From Lachnospiraceae bacterium UBA1729 (GTDB taxonomy: Bacteria > Bacillota > Clostridia > Lachnospirales > Lachnospiraceae): a stretch of DNA of 12,957 nucleotides. The DNA lies in contig DCIJ01000013.1 of assembly GCA_002315945.1 (NCBI GenBank), positions 7,166-20,122 on the forward strand, in the 5' to 3' direction. This document shows positions 6,686 to 12,957 of the stretch, piece by piece (positions within the stretch are counted from its first letter, which is position 1; every line of letters begins with the position of its first letter). Both the position numbers and the translations under genes were made by a program. The notes under the pieces were generated by a model. It was not told the DNA's origin. It saw nothing but the letters and a program-made list of their open reading frames with translations, and did not search any database.

Positions 6686-8827
6686 TTACAGCTTCATGGT
6701 CAGACCAATCCGACCCTTCTTTTCATCAACACTAATTACCTTAACATCAACTATATCCCCCACAGATACAGCCTCCAAAGGATGCTTAATATATCTCTCG
6801 CACAGCTGGGATATATGCACCAGTCCATCCTGGTGAACTCCAATATCTACAAAGGCGCCAAAGTCAATTACATTTCTGACAGTGCCCTTTAATATCATAC
6901 CCTCCTTAAGGTCCTTAAGTTCCAGTACATCACTTTTTAGTATAGGCTTTGGCATATCCTCTCTGGGATCTCTTCCGGGCTTTTCCAGTTCCTTGATAAT
7001 ATCCTCGAGAGTCATGACTCCCACTTCCAGCTCAGAAGCCTTTTTCTTAATATCACCCACCTTGGAGGAAATACCTGCAAATCCACCTATTCCCAGATCT
7101 TTTGCAGATAACCCCAAACTCTCCAGCAGGGTTAGTGTTGTCTGGTAGCTTTCCGGATGAACCGCGGTAGCATCCAGTGGATTCCTGCCTCCACGAATTC
7201 TCAAAAAGCCTGCACACTGTTCAAAAGCCTTTGGTCCCAGCTTTGGAACCTTCTTAAGCTCGGCTCTGGAGCCAAAGCTTCCATTACTTTCCCTATATTC
7301 AACAATATTTTTAGCAATGGTCTTATTAATTCCTGAAACATATTCCAAAAGAGATGCAGATGCTGTATTCAGGTCAACACCAACCCTGTTAACACAGTCC
7401 TCAACCACAGCGCCCAGGGCCTCGCTCAGTTTTTTCTGGTTCATATCATGCTGATACTGTCCTACACCAATAGCCTTTGGATCAATCTTGACAAGCTCTG
7501 CCAGAGGATCCTGAAGTCTTCGAGCCATGGAGGTAGCACTTCTTTGTCCCACATCAAACTCTGGAAACTCTTCTGTTGCCAGCTTGCTGGCAGAATATAC
7601 ACTGGCTCCTGCTTCATTAACAATTATATATTCCACCTTGGCAGGAAGTTCCTTAAGCATATCCACAATAATCTGCTCCGACTCGCGGCTGGCTGTACCA
7701 TTACCCAGCGAGATAAGACTGATATTGTATTTTTCAATAAGCTTTTTAACAACTGCCACTCCTTCCTTCACCTTGTTCTGAGGTGGAGTGGGATATATTA
7801 CAGCTGTATCAAGGACTTTTCCTGTCGCATCAACTACTGCCAGCTTGCAGCCTGTTCTAAAGGCCGGATCCCATCCCAGGACGCATCTGCCTGCAATAGG
7901 GGGCTGTAACAGAAGCTGCGTCAGGTTTTTCCCAAATACCTTAATCGCCCCGTCTTCTGCCATTTCTGTCAGTTCGCTACGAAGTTCGTTTTCAATGGAG
8001 GGAGCAATTAGTCTGTCATAGGCATCCTCAATTGCTTCCTTGATAACCGGCGTCGTATACTTATTTTCCCTTGCAATTACTTTTTTCTCCAGATATCTGA
8101 TTATCTCCTCTTTTGGAGCCTCGAGAGTTATCTTGAGAATCTTTTCCTTCTCGCCTCTGTTCAGTGCCAGAACCCTGTGGCCTGGAAGCTTTTCTATGCT
8201 TTCACTAAAATCATAGTACATTTCAAACACAGACTCTGCGTTCTCATCCTTGGCTTTGGAGACAATCAGGCCCTTCTTTCTGGTGAGCTCACGAATCCTG
8301 GTTCTATAATCTGCATCATCAGATATATTTTCAGCAATAATATCTCTGGCTCCCTGGAGAGCTTCTTTGGCTGAATTAATTCCCTTATCCTGATTAATAT
8401 ATTTCGCCGCCTCACCTTCAAGAGCTGTATCTGTCATCTGAAGCATAATTATTGTGGCCAAAGGCTCTAAGCCTGCCTCTTTTGCTATGGTTGCTCTGGT
8501 ACGTCTCTTAGGCTTATAGGGGCGGTATATATCCTCCACCTGTACCTGAGTTGTAGCCTCTTCAATAGCTTTTTTAAGTTCGTCAGTCAACTGACCCTGT
8601 TCTGTGATGGAAGCAATTACTGTAGCCTTTCTGTCCTCAAGATTCCTGAGATAGTTCAGTCTCTCCTCAAGATTTCTCAGTATCTCGTCATTGAGCCCTC
8701 CAGTAGCCTCCTTTCTGTATCTTGAAATAAAAGGAACTGTATTCCCCTCATCTAGCAATTTTACTGCTGCCTCAACCTGGGAAACCTTTACCCCCAGTTC
8801 CTCAGCCAGTTTTCTTTCAATATTCAT
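6686..8827 (-). CDS. tex: Tex family RNA-binding transcription accessory protein
   Basis: A 713-residue full-length Tex (related to eukaryotic Spt6). Tex N-terminal helical region (1-190) with VPFISRYRKEATGGLND (31-47) and the DIYRPYKPKRRTRA segment (99-112); YqgF/RNase-H-like domain (about 313-440) beginning GRCVLGWDPAFRTGC (313-327) and with NEAGASVYSAS (404-414); paired helix-hairpin-helix region (about 480-550) with VGVDLNTAS and PKLGPKAFEQCAGFLRI; C-terminal S1 RNA-binding domain (about 640-713) with GTVRNVIDFGAFVDIG and DGLVHIS. The YqgF motif reads GWDPA where many homologues have GIDPG, a minor variation. GGAGG lies 6 bases before the ATG. Tex proteins bind nucleic acid and influence gene expression and stress tolerance. 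It is divergent from comEC and is first in a likely minus-strand transcript with the two signalling genes. Confidence 0.97.
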   Translation of the reverse strand: MNIERKLAEELGVKVSQVEAAVKLLDEGNTVPFISRYRKEATGGLNDEILRNLEERLNYLRNLEDRKATVIASITEQGQLTDELKKAIEEATTQVQVEDIYRPYKPKRRTRATIAKEAGLEPLATIIMLQMTDTALEGEAAKYINQDKGINSAKEALQGARDIIAENISDDADYRTRIRELTRKKGLIVSKAKDENAESVFEMYYDFSESIEKLPGHRVLALNRGEKEKILKITLEAPKEEIIRYLEKKVIARENKYTTPVIKEAIEDAYDRLIAPSIENELRSELTEMAEDGAIKVFGKNLTQLLLQPPIAGRCVLGWDPAFRTGCKLAVVDATGKVLDTAVIYPTPPQNKVKEGVAVVKKLIEKYNISLISLGNGTASRESEQIIVDMLKELPAKVEYIIVNEAGASVYSASKLATEEFPEFDVGQRSATSMARRLQDPLAELVKIDPKAIGVGQYQHDMNQKKLSEALGAVVEDCVNRVGVDLNTASASLLEYVSGINKTIAKNIVEYRESNGSFGSRAELKKVPKLGPKAFEQCAGFLRIRGGRNPLDATAVHPESYQTTLTLLESLGLSAKDLGIGGFAGISSKVGDIKKKASELEVGVMTLEDIIKELEKPGRDPREDMPKPILKSDVLELKDLKEGMILKGTVRNVIDFGAFVDIGVHQDGLVHISQLCERYIKHPLEAVSVGDIVDVKVISVDEKKGRIGLTMKL

Positions 8828-8861
8828 TCCTATCCTCCAGAGTTATTCTGCATTTACTCAT

Positions 8862-8867
8862 ATTATA
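8862..8867 (-). promoter_or_regulatory. -10 element of the tex promoter
   Basis: A perfect TATAAT on the minus strand places transcription start near 8855, a 28-base leader before the tex ATG. At 17 bases upstream only TGGTAA is present, a poor -35 box, so the promoter may depend on an activator or be weak. Confidence 0.5.
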
Positions 8868-8877
8868 CAGCAGATAT

Positions 8878-8894
8878 GTCGTTTTTACCACGAC
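8878..8894. promoter_or_regulatory. Inverted repeat upstream of the tex -10 (possible operator)
   Basis: GTCGT (8878-8882), seven-base spacer, ACGAC (8890-8894). It covers the region where the tex -35 box should be. Arms are only five bases, so this is tentative. Confidence 0.25.
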
Positions 8895-8922
8895 GAGTCT
8901 AATTTTAGCGATTTAATTTTCC

Positions 8923-8951
8923 TTGACTTATCCGCAAAAAAGTTTTACCCT
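8923..8951 (+). promoter_or_regulatory. Candidate promoter for comEC
   Basis: TTGACT (8923-8928), 17-base spacer, TACCCT (8946-8951). The -35 is good and the spacing ideal but the -10 is poor. It would give a leader of about 27 bases before the comEC ATG. It is the best sigma-A-like candidate I see on this strand. Confidence 0.35.
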
Positions 8952-8984
8952 ATGTGTATCTAATAATTATTCTTTGGTATTCTA

Positions 8985-11270
8985 ATGTTCACAAGATTAT
9001 TGTCACGTTACACCCTGGTCAAATTAAATATTGCTGTATTGATTTTTATTTTCCTGTTACTGGTTTCAAGGCTTATTCCCACCCCTGACTATTCTAAGTT
9101 CGAATCAAAGACTGTCACTGTAACAGGCACTGTCAGCTCCATGGAGGAAAAGAGCAACGGCTTTGGGCAATCCCAGTTAATAATCGGATTAAAAAAGGCT
9201 AATGTCTCCTGCCAGCAGTTGAGGGAATCTGTAAAGGGGGTACTTTTGGAATTTGATGCTTCTCTTTTAGAATCCCGGGAAATAAAAATGGGTGAACGGA
9301 TTAATGTTTCGGGCCAGGCGCAAAATTTTTCCAAAGCCTCAAATATTGGGGAATTTGATTCCTTCCAGTACTATCTAAGCCTTGGCTACTGCTTTAGAAT
9401 TCGCAAATGCAGACTTGTTGCCCACAGTGTTCACCATGACATGACAGGACAGTTTCTGTTTGAATCAAGATCTGCTCTGTCCAAAATCATAGATGTTGTC
9501 TGCAAAGAAGATTCCGGTATCATGCATGCCATGCTATTAGGTGATAAGAGCAAGCTTACTCCCCAGCAAAAAGAAATATTTAAAGATGGGGGCATAGGAC
9601 ATGTCCTGGCCATTTCAGGTCTCCATATTTCCTTTCTGGGTATTGGAATTTATAGTTTCTTAAAGAAGTTTCTTGCTCCGAAATTCTGGTTTATTGCTGC
9701 TCTTTTGTCAGGTGTAGTCATGATAATGTACGGAATTATGACCGGAGGCAGTCCCTCGGCCATTCGTTCCATAGTTATGTTTGTGTTACATCTCCTGTCT
9801 GATTCTATAGGTCGGACCTACGAAAGACTTACCGCCCTGTCCATAGCAGCAGTAACACTGTGTCTTTTTGAACCAAGACTGATTTTTCAGACCGGCTTTT
9901 TATTATCCTTTGGGGCAATTCTTGGAATCGAGCTTATATACCCTGCCCTCATGGATTTATCAGGATACTACCCTGGCAGCTGCACCAGCAATTTGGAAGC
10001 CCTGCTTCAGGGTATGTTTATTTCCCTGTCTGTATCCATCATGACCTTTCCAGTTCTAATATCCTCCTACTATCAGTTTCCAGTCTATTCCTTTCTGCTC
10101 AATATAGTGGTGGTTCCCATGATGGGACTTCTTATGACCTCTGGAATTGTAGCCTGCATTTTAGGATGCATCGGCCTAATCTTTTTGTCAGGAATCGCCT
10201 TTTTCCCAGGCCATCTGTGTATAAAAATATGCACCCTGCTTTGCAGCCTTTCTCTAAAATTACCTGGAAGCGTCTGGATTACCGGCAAACCTCAGTGGTG
10301 GCAGGTAGCCATCTATTACGGACTGGTTCTGGCACTACTTCTTATGATTCATCACGACTGTGTTACTAAAGCCATGGGGCTAGGAATAATGCTTGTTGCT
10401 GCACTGGTAGTATCCAGAGCCTATACTTTTTCCCCTACTCTTTACATGCTAAATGCAGGCCAGGGAGACGCCATTATTATCAGAGACAATTACCACCACA
10501 CCCTTCTGATTGATGGGGGCAGCTCAGACAAAAAGAAGCTGTCCCAGTATGTTCTGCTTCCAGCCCTGAAAGCTATGGATATCGATACGGTAGATGCCAT
10601 TATCTTCTCTCACACTGACAATGACCACATAAGCGGAAGCCTTGAACTACTGGAAGATAGCGATGCATCCCCAATAAGAATAAAAAGAGTCATCCTCCCA
10701 CCCGCCTGGGCATCTGTAGGCAGTCAGGGCTTCGAAAAAATAAGAAATGCCTGCCAGTCTGGCCATATTCCTGTCAGCACAATGGTAATGGGAGATTCCT
10801 TTCAGCTGGGTAGAATAAAAGCCCGGGCCCTATGGCCGGACTTTCAGCACAAATCAGATGACATTAATGGCAACTGCCTTGTATTAAAAATGGATATGGG
10901 ATTTTCAGTTTTGCTAACCGGCGATCTGGACGGATCCGCCGAAGAAACTTTTGTCAGGCAGAATGCCCTTATGAAAAACAATTTGCATGCTGATGTTCTT
11001 AAAATCGGTCATCATGGAAGCAAGGTATCCTCCCAGGACGCCCTGCTTAGAGCCTGTGTGCCAGGGCTTGCCCTTATTTCCGTGGGGAAAAACAGCTACG
11101 GGCATCCAAGTCCTCAGACCATCAGCCGAATCCTGGACTCTGCCCCAGGGATACATATATTTAGAACCGACCAATCGGGGCAGATATCCTTTAATGGCAG
11201 GAAAATCACCTCCTACTTTCCCACTATCTCTTCAGAATCCAGAACAATGGTAAATGGACCATCATTATGA
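8985..11270 (+). CDS. comEC: ComEC/Rec2 family DNA-uptake channel protein
   Basis: A 761-residue full-length ComEC. A membrane helix (12-30) precedes the OB-fold-like N-terminal domain (about 38-150). The competence core (about 175-450) contains GGIGHVLAISGLHISFLG (202-219), GGSPSAIRSIVM (254-265) and many membrane helices. The C-terminal metallo-beta-lactamase-like domain (about 486-740) has LNAGQGDAIII (489-499), SHTDNDHISG (542-551), LLTGDLDG (643-650), GHHGSK (675-680) and NSYGHPSP (703-710), so its metal-binding motifs look intact. ComEC moves single-stranded DNA across the membrane during transformation, and the nuclease-like domain is thought to degrade the other strand. The Shine-Dalgarno site is weak; an in-frame stop at 8964-8966 rules out a more upstream start. 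No other competence gene is in the window. The last 19 codons overlap dtd on the opposite strand. Confidence 0.96.
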   Translation: MFTRLLSRYTLVKLNIAVLIFIFLLLVSRLIPTPDYSKFESKTVTVTGTVSSMEEKSNGFGQSQLIIGLKKANVSCQQLRESVKGVLLEFDASLLESREIKMGERINVSGQAQNFSKASNIGEFDSFQYYLSLGYCFRIRKCRLVAHSVHHDMTGQFLFESRSALSKIIDVVCKEDSGIMHAMLLGDKSKLTPQQKEIFKDGGIGHVLAISGLHISFLGIGIYSFLKKFLAPKFWFIAALLSGVVMIMYGIMTGGSPSAIRSIVMFVLHLLSDSIGRTYERLTALSIAAVTLCLFEPRLIFQTGFLLSFGAILGIELIYPALMDLSGYYPGSCTSNLEALLQGMFISLSVSIMTFPVLISSYYQFPVYSFLLNIVVVPMMGLLMTSGIVACILGCIGLIFLSGIAFFPGHLCIKICTLLCSLSLKLPGSVWITGKPQWWQVAIYYGLVLALLLMIHHDCVTKAMGLGIMLVAALVVSRAYTFSPTLYMLNAGQGDAIIIRDNYHHTLLIDGGSSDKKKLSQYVLLPALKAMDIDTVDAIIFSHTDNDHISGSLELLEDSDASPIRIKRVILPPAWASVGSQGFEKIRNACQSGHIPVSTMVMGDSFQLGRIKARALWPDFQHKSDDINGNCLVLKMDMGFSVLLTGDLDGSAEETFVRQNALMKNNLHADVLKIGHHGSKVSSQDALLRACVPGLALISVGKNSYGHPSPQTISRILDSAPGIHIFRTDQSGQISFNGRKITSYFPTISSESRTMVNGPSL

Positions 11271-11668
11271 ATACTCACCTTCATATCTGCTCCGAATTCT
11301 CCCTGCTTTACGCCAAAGCCCTTTTGGGCACAGTAATTAATCATATGCTCATACAGGACCTTTGAGGGTTCAGGTTTTCCTGCCTTGATAAAGCTTGGTC
11401 GATTGCCCTTTTTACAATCTGCATACAGTGTGAACTGGGATATTAACAAGAGTTCTCCCTGCACATCCGACAGGGAGAGATTAGTCTTGCCATTGTCGTC
11501 TGCAAATATTCTAAGTCCCATCATTTTATCACTAAGCTTTTCCACCACAGCTTCTGTATCAGAATCTGAAATACCTACCAGCACTACAAAGCCCTGATTT
11601 ATTTCTCTTTTATTCATGCCCTCAATTTCCACAGCCCCATAGGTTACTCTCTGAATTACAAGTCTCAT
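11213..11668 (-). CDS. dtd: D-aminoacyl-tRNA deacylase
   Basis: A 151-residue DTD, close to the usual length of about 145-150. It starts MRLVIQRVTYGAVEI, carries the SQFTLYADCKKGNRPSF motif (77-93) and the C-terminal NDGPFT (135-140), whose Gly137-Pro138 is the cis-proline motif that reads substrate chirality. The enzyme removes D-amino acids mischarged on tRNA, and also glycine from tRNA-Ala, in the cytoplasm. GAGG at 11677-11680 lies about 8 bases before the ATG and shares its first G with the stop codon of the upstream phosphatase gene, 11 bases away, so the two are probably cotranscribed and may be translationally coupled. The last 58 bases, including the Gly-Pro codons, overlap the end of comEC on the other strand. 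Some Clostridia carry dtd next to relA/rel; that is not the case here. Confidence 0.97.
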   Translation of the reverse strand: MRLVIQRVTYGAVEIEGMNKREINQGFVVLVGISDSDTEAVVEKLSDKMMGLRIFADDNGKTNLSLSDVQGELLLISQFTLYADCKKGNRPSFIKAGKPEPSKVLYEHMINYCAQKGFGVKQGEFGADMKVSIHNDGPFTIVLDSEEIVGK

Positions 11669-11679
11669 ATCTCTATCCT

Positions 11680-12321
11680 CTACAGTATTCCCTTTCTGTT
11701 GACACCCGGCAGATCATAGAAGAGCTTTCCCTCTTCAACAATATTAAATTTACCATCCACCAGATCAATAATATTAACCGAACAGTTTTTTTGAATACTG
11801 TCCGTCCAGAATGTTTCTATAGGTCTTGGTTCAATGTTTCTTATTAGACACCTTATCATTGCTCCATGGCCTGTAATTAAAATAGTATTATACTTTTTTT
11901 CAATGGGTAGTATCACTTCCTTTAGAAATTCCCCAGTCCGTTTTATCACATCTTCAAAGTTCTCTCCCTTTGGGGTAGACTTATAAAGATGGGGCTTGTT
12001 TAACAGCACATTAGCCGGATGATTCTCATCCCCATAGATATCCGGAAGCAGGTCTCCCTCGCTTTCGCCAAAATTCATCTCAGTCAGCCTGTCGTCAGTA
12101 ACTATTTCTATATTTTCATTTCCAACAATGCACTGAGCCGTCTGAACCGCCCTAATCAGGGGACTTGAAAAAACAGCATCAAACTTCACATCTTTTAACC
12201 CTTCTGCCGTTATTTTTCCCAATTCCAGTCCATACTCATTCAGGGGGATATCCGTTCTTCCCTGTAGTCTTTTTTCCTTATTCCAGGGTGTCTCTCCATG
12301 TCTAATCAGATATATTCTCAT
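11680..12321 (-). CDS. Histidine phosphatase family protein (phosphoglycerate-mutase-like)
   Basis: I start at ATG 12321 (213 residues), preceded by AAGAAGAG about 7 bases away and beginning MRIYLIRHGETPWN as family members normally do. A longer frame from a GTG at 12393 is unlikely because that GTG forms the -35 box of the apparent promoter. Motifs: RHGET with catalytic His8; FSSPLIRAVQTAQ with Arg57; LTEMNFGESEG with acid/base candidate Glu81; and ITGHGAMIR with His152. These are the complete catalytic set of the branch-1 histidine phosphatases, which include cofactor-dependent phosphoglycerate mutases, alpha-ribazole phosphatases and broad phosphatases. The length is short for a glycolytic mutase, and no cobalamin genes are nearby, so substrate is unassigned. 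It is the first gene of a two-gene unit with dtd. Confidence 0.93.
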   Translation of the reverse strand: MRIYLIRHGETPWNKEKRLQGRTDIPLNEYGLELGKITAEGLKDVKFDAVFSSPLIRAVQTAQCIVGNENIEIVTDDRLTEMNFGESEGDLLPDIYGDENHPANVLLNKPHLYKSTPKGENFEDVIKRTGEFLKEVILPIEKKYNTILITGHGAMIRCLIRNIEPRPIETFWTDSIQKNCSVNIIDLVDGKFNIVEEGKLFYDLPGVNRKGIL

Positions 12322-12346
12322 ATGGTCACTCTTCTTTCGCGTATTC

Positions 12347-12363
12347 ATCACAACCAAGGTGAT
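12347..12363. promoter_or_regulatory. Inverted repeat over the phosphatase transcription start (possible operator)
   Basis: ATCAC (12347-12351), seven-base spacer, GTGAT (12359-12363), directly abutting the -10 box and covering the predicted start of transcription. A repressor site is possible; the arms are short. Confidence 0.3.
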
Positions 12364-12393
12364 ATTATATCCCCAATCTGTATTTTCTGTCAC
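12364..12393 (-). promoter_or_regulatory. Sigma-A promoter for the phosphatase-dtd unit
   Basis: On the minus strand GTGACA (12388-12393, five of six consensus bases) and a perfect TATAAT (12364-12369) are 18 bases apart. Transcription would start near 12357 and leave about 36 bases before the ATG at 12321, which supports that start over the GTG at 12393. Confidence 0.7.
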
Positions 12394-12467
12394 CCTTTTC
12401 TCATAGGTCTTAACAAAAGGATTCGAGAATTTTTTATCACTTTTTTCTTTTTTCTTGGATTTTACTA

Positions 12468-12494
12468 TAAATTAATTATTTCAGAGTTCGATAT
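12468..12494 (+). promoter_or_regulatory. Candidate sigma-28 (SigD/FliA)-type promoter
   Basis: TAAA (12468-12471), exactly 15 bases, then TTCGATAT (12487-12494). The sigma-28 consensus is TAAA, 15 bases, GCCGATAT; six of the eight -10 positions match, including the CGATAT core. Transcription would start near 12501, about 78 bases before the downstream ATG. No sigma-A promoter of similar quality is seen for that gene. Confidence 0.4.
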
Positions 12495-12503
12495 AAAGTA
12501 CAC

Positions 12504-12515
12504 AGGTGGCCACCT
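12504..12515. promoter_or_regulatory. Perfect 12-bp palindrome AGGTGGCCACCT
   Basis: A gap-free GC-rich palindrome stands out in an A/T-rich 5' region. It sits just after the predicted transcription start of the gene at 12579, the position expected for a dimeric repressor. No cognate regulator is recognisable in the window. Confidence 0.4.
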
Positions 12516-12578
12516 AAATTTTGCATAGAGCAAGGAAGCGAATTGTAACAAAAATAATATCCACGAAAGGCAAACTCT

Positions 12579-12957
12579 ATGAAAATTGATTCTTCAAATA
12601 TTAATATGCAGTCAAAGAGAAGCTATTACAGCTTTGACTTTAAGCAGCAAAAAACCATAACGATGTCCAAAGCAAAGGCAGACAGGCTAACTTTGGATTC
12701 TGAAAAATCCTATGTAGAACAATTGGATGACTATGAGCGTCAGCAGAAGCGCGAAAGTGAAAAGGAAGCTGCACAAAACCTTAGAAATTCACTAAATCAG
12801 ATGCTGGGCTACAACAAAACTGCTGGCAATGTCTATGCCACCTCCAACGAACGGACTATTGTATCAGATGAAGATGCCATGATGATTTCCTTGCTAAAGA
12901 GGATTCTTGAGGCCCTGGGAACAAAACGTAATAAATCCCTGGATGATCTGGTTAAAC
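12579..12957 (+). CDS. Hypothetical protein, N-terminal part (runs off the right edge)
   Basis: From ATG 12579, with GAAAGG about 8 bases upstream, 126 codons are open to the window edge with no stop. The protein is hydrophilic, with no signal peptide or membrane helix. It begins MKIDSSNINMQSKRSYYSF and has a charged, probably helical and coiled segment at about 41-77 (LDDYERQQKRESEKEAAQN), then a Thr/Asn/Ser-rich stretch and another helical segment (about 98-126). Codon use is like that of neighbouring genes and base composition slightly more A-rich. I do not recognise the family. Short hydrophilic starts of this type occur in uncharacterised clostridial proteins, sometimes in motility or surface contexts, and the candidate sigma-28 promoter fits that, but function is not established. 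Confidence 0.75.
   Translation, partial: MKIDSSNINMQSKRSYYSFDFKQQKTITMSKAKADRLTLDSEKSYVEQLDDYERQQKRESEKEAAQNLRNSLNQMLGYNKTAGNVYATSNERTIVSDEDAMMISLLKRILEALGTKRNKSLDDLVK

Noticed and set aside
7448..7909. 153-codon open frame on the plus strand inside tex
   Set aside because: It lies antisense to a fully conserved tex domain region, has no ribosome site or recognisable motif, and its composition is that of a reverse-complement shadow.
12298..12528. 76-codon plus-strand open frame across the phosphatase promoter region
   Set aside because: It overlaps the phosphatase start and both predicted promoters and its A/T-rich DNA explains the hydrophobic translation.
1..12957. CRISPR array, tRNA/rRNA, insertion sequence, riboswitch or phage elements
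   Set aside because: I read through for spaced direct repeats, cloverleaf-like segments, transposase motifs and long structured leaders and saw none; all intergenic regions are under 260 bases.

Overview
The window looks like ordinary chromosome from a low-to-moderate-GC Gram-positive anaerobe of the Clostridia. The family mix (CotH-type kinase, PocR-domain hybrid histidine kinase, Tex, ComEC, DTD), AGGAGG-like ribosome binding sites and A/T-rich intergenic regions fit Lachnospiraceae or a close relative. That placement is an inference from gene content, not a marker-gene result. I see no rRNA, tRNA, CRISPR array, insertion sequence, phage gene or attachment site.

Left part (1-3340): a CotH-family protein on the minus strand, running off the left edge, is divergent from a multi-pass membrane protein of unknown function with GT-C-like features. 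They share a 130-base intergenic region with a good minus-strand promoter and a short inverted repeat. The pair suggests a cell-envelope or secreted-protein modification locus.

Middle (3357-8827), all on the minus strand and tightly spaced: tex (RNA-binding transcription accessory protein), then a two-receiver response regulator with no output domain, then a cytoplasmic PocR-sensing hybrid histidine kinase carrying its own receiver and HPt domains. No terminator is visible between them, so a tex-regulator-kinase transcript is plausible. The kinase and regulator together hold all the parts of a multistep phosphorelay: sensor, His215, receiver Asp517, HPt His660 and separate receiver Asp202. 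No DNA-binding output is present.

Right part (8828-12957): comEC (DNA-uptake channel) on the plus strand is divergent from tex. Its 3' end overlaps by 58 bases, tail to tail, the end of dtd (D-aminoacyl-tRNA deacylase). dtd lies 11 bases downstream of a histidine-phosphatase gene, and the two probably form an operon driven by a near-consensus promoter that also fixes the phosphatase start. Divergent from it is a gene of unknown function, running off the right edge, preceded by a candidate sigma-28-type promoter and a perfect 12-base palindrome.

Nothing here is clearly a new defence or mobile system. The most interesting points are the kinase tail repeat and degenerate receiver, the comEC/dtd antisense overlap, and the two poorly characterised genes (1760-3337 and 12579 onward).
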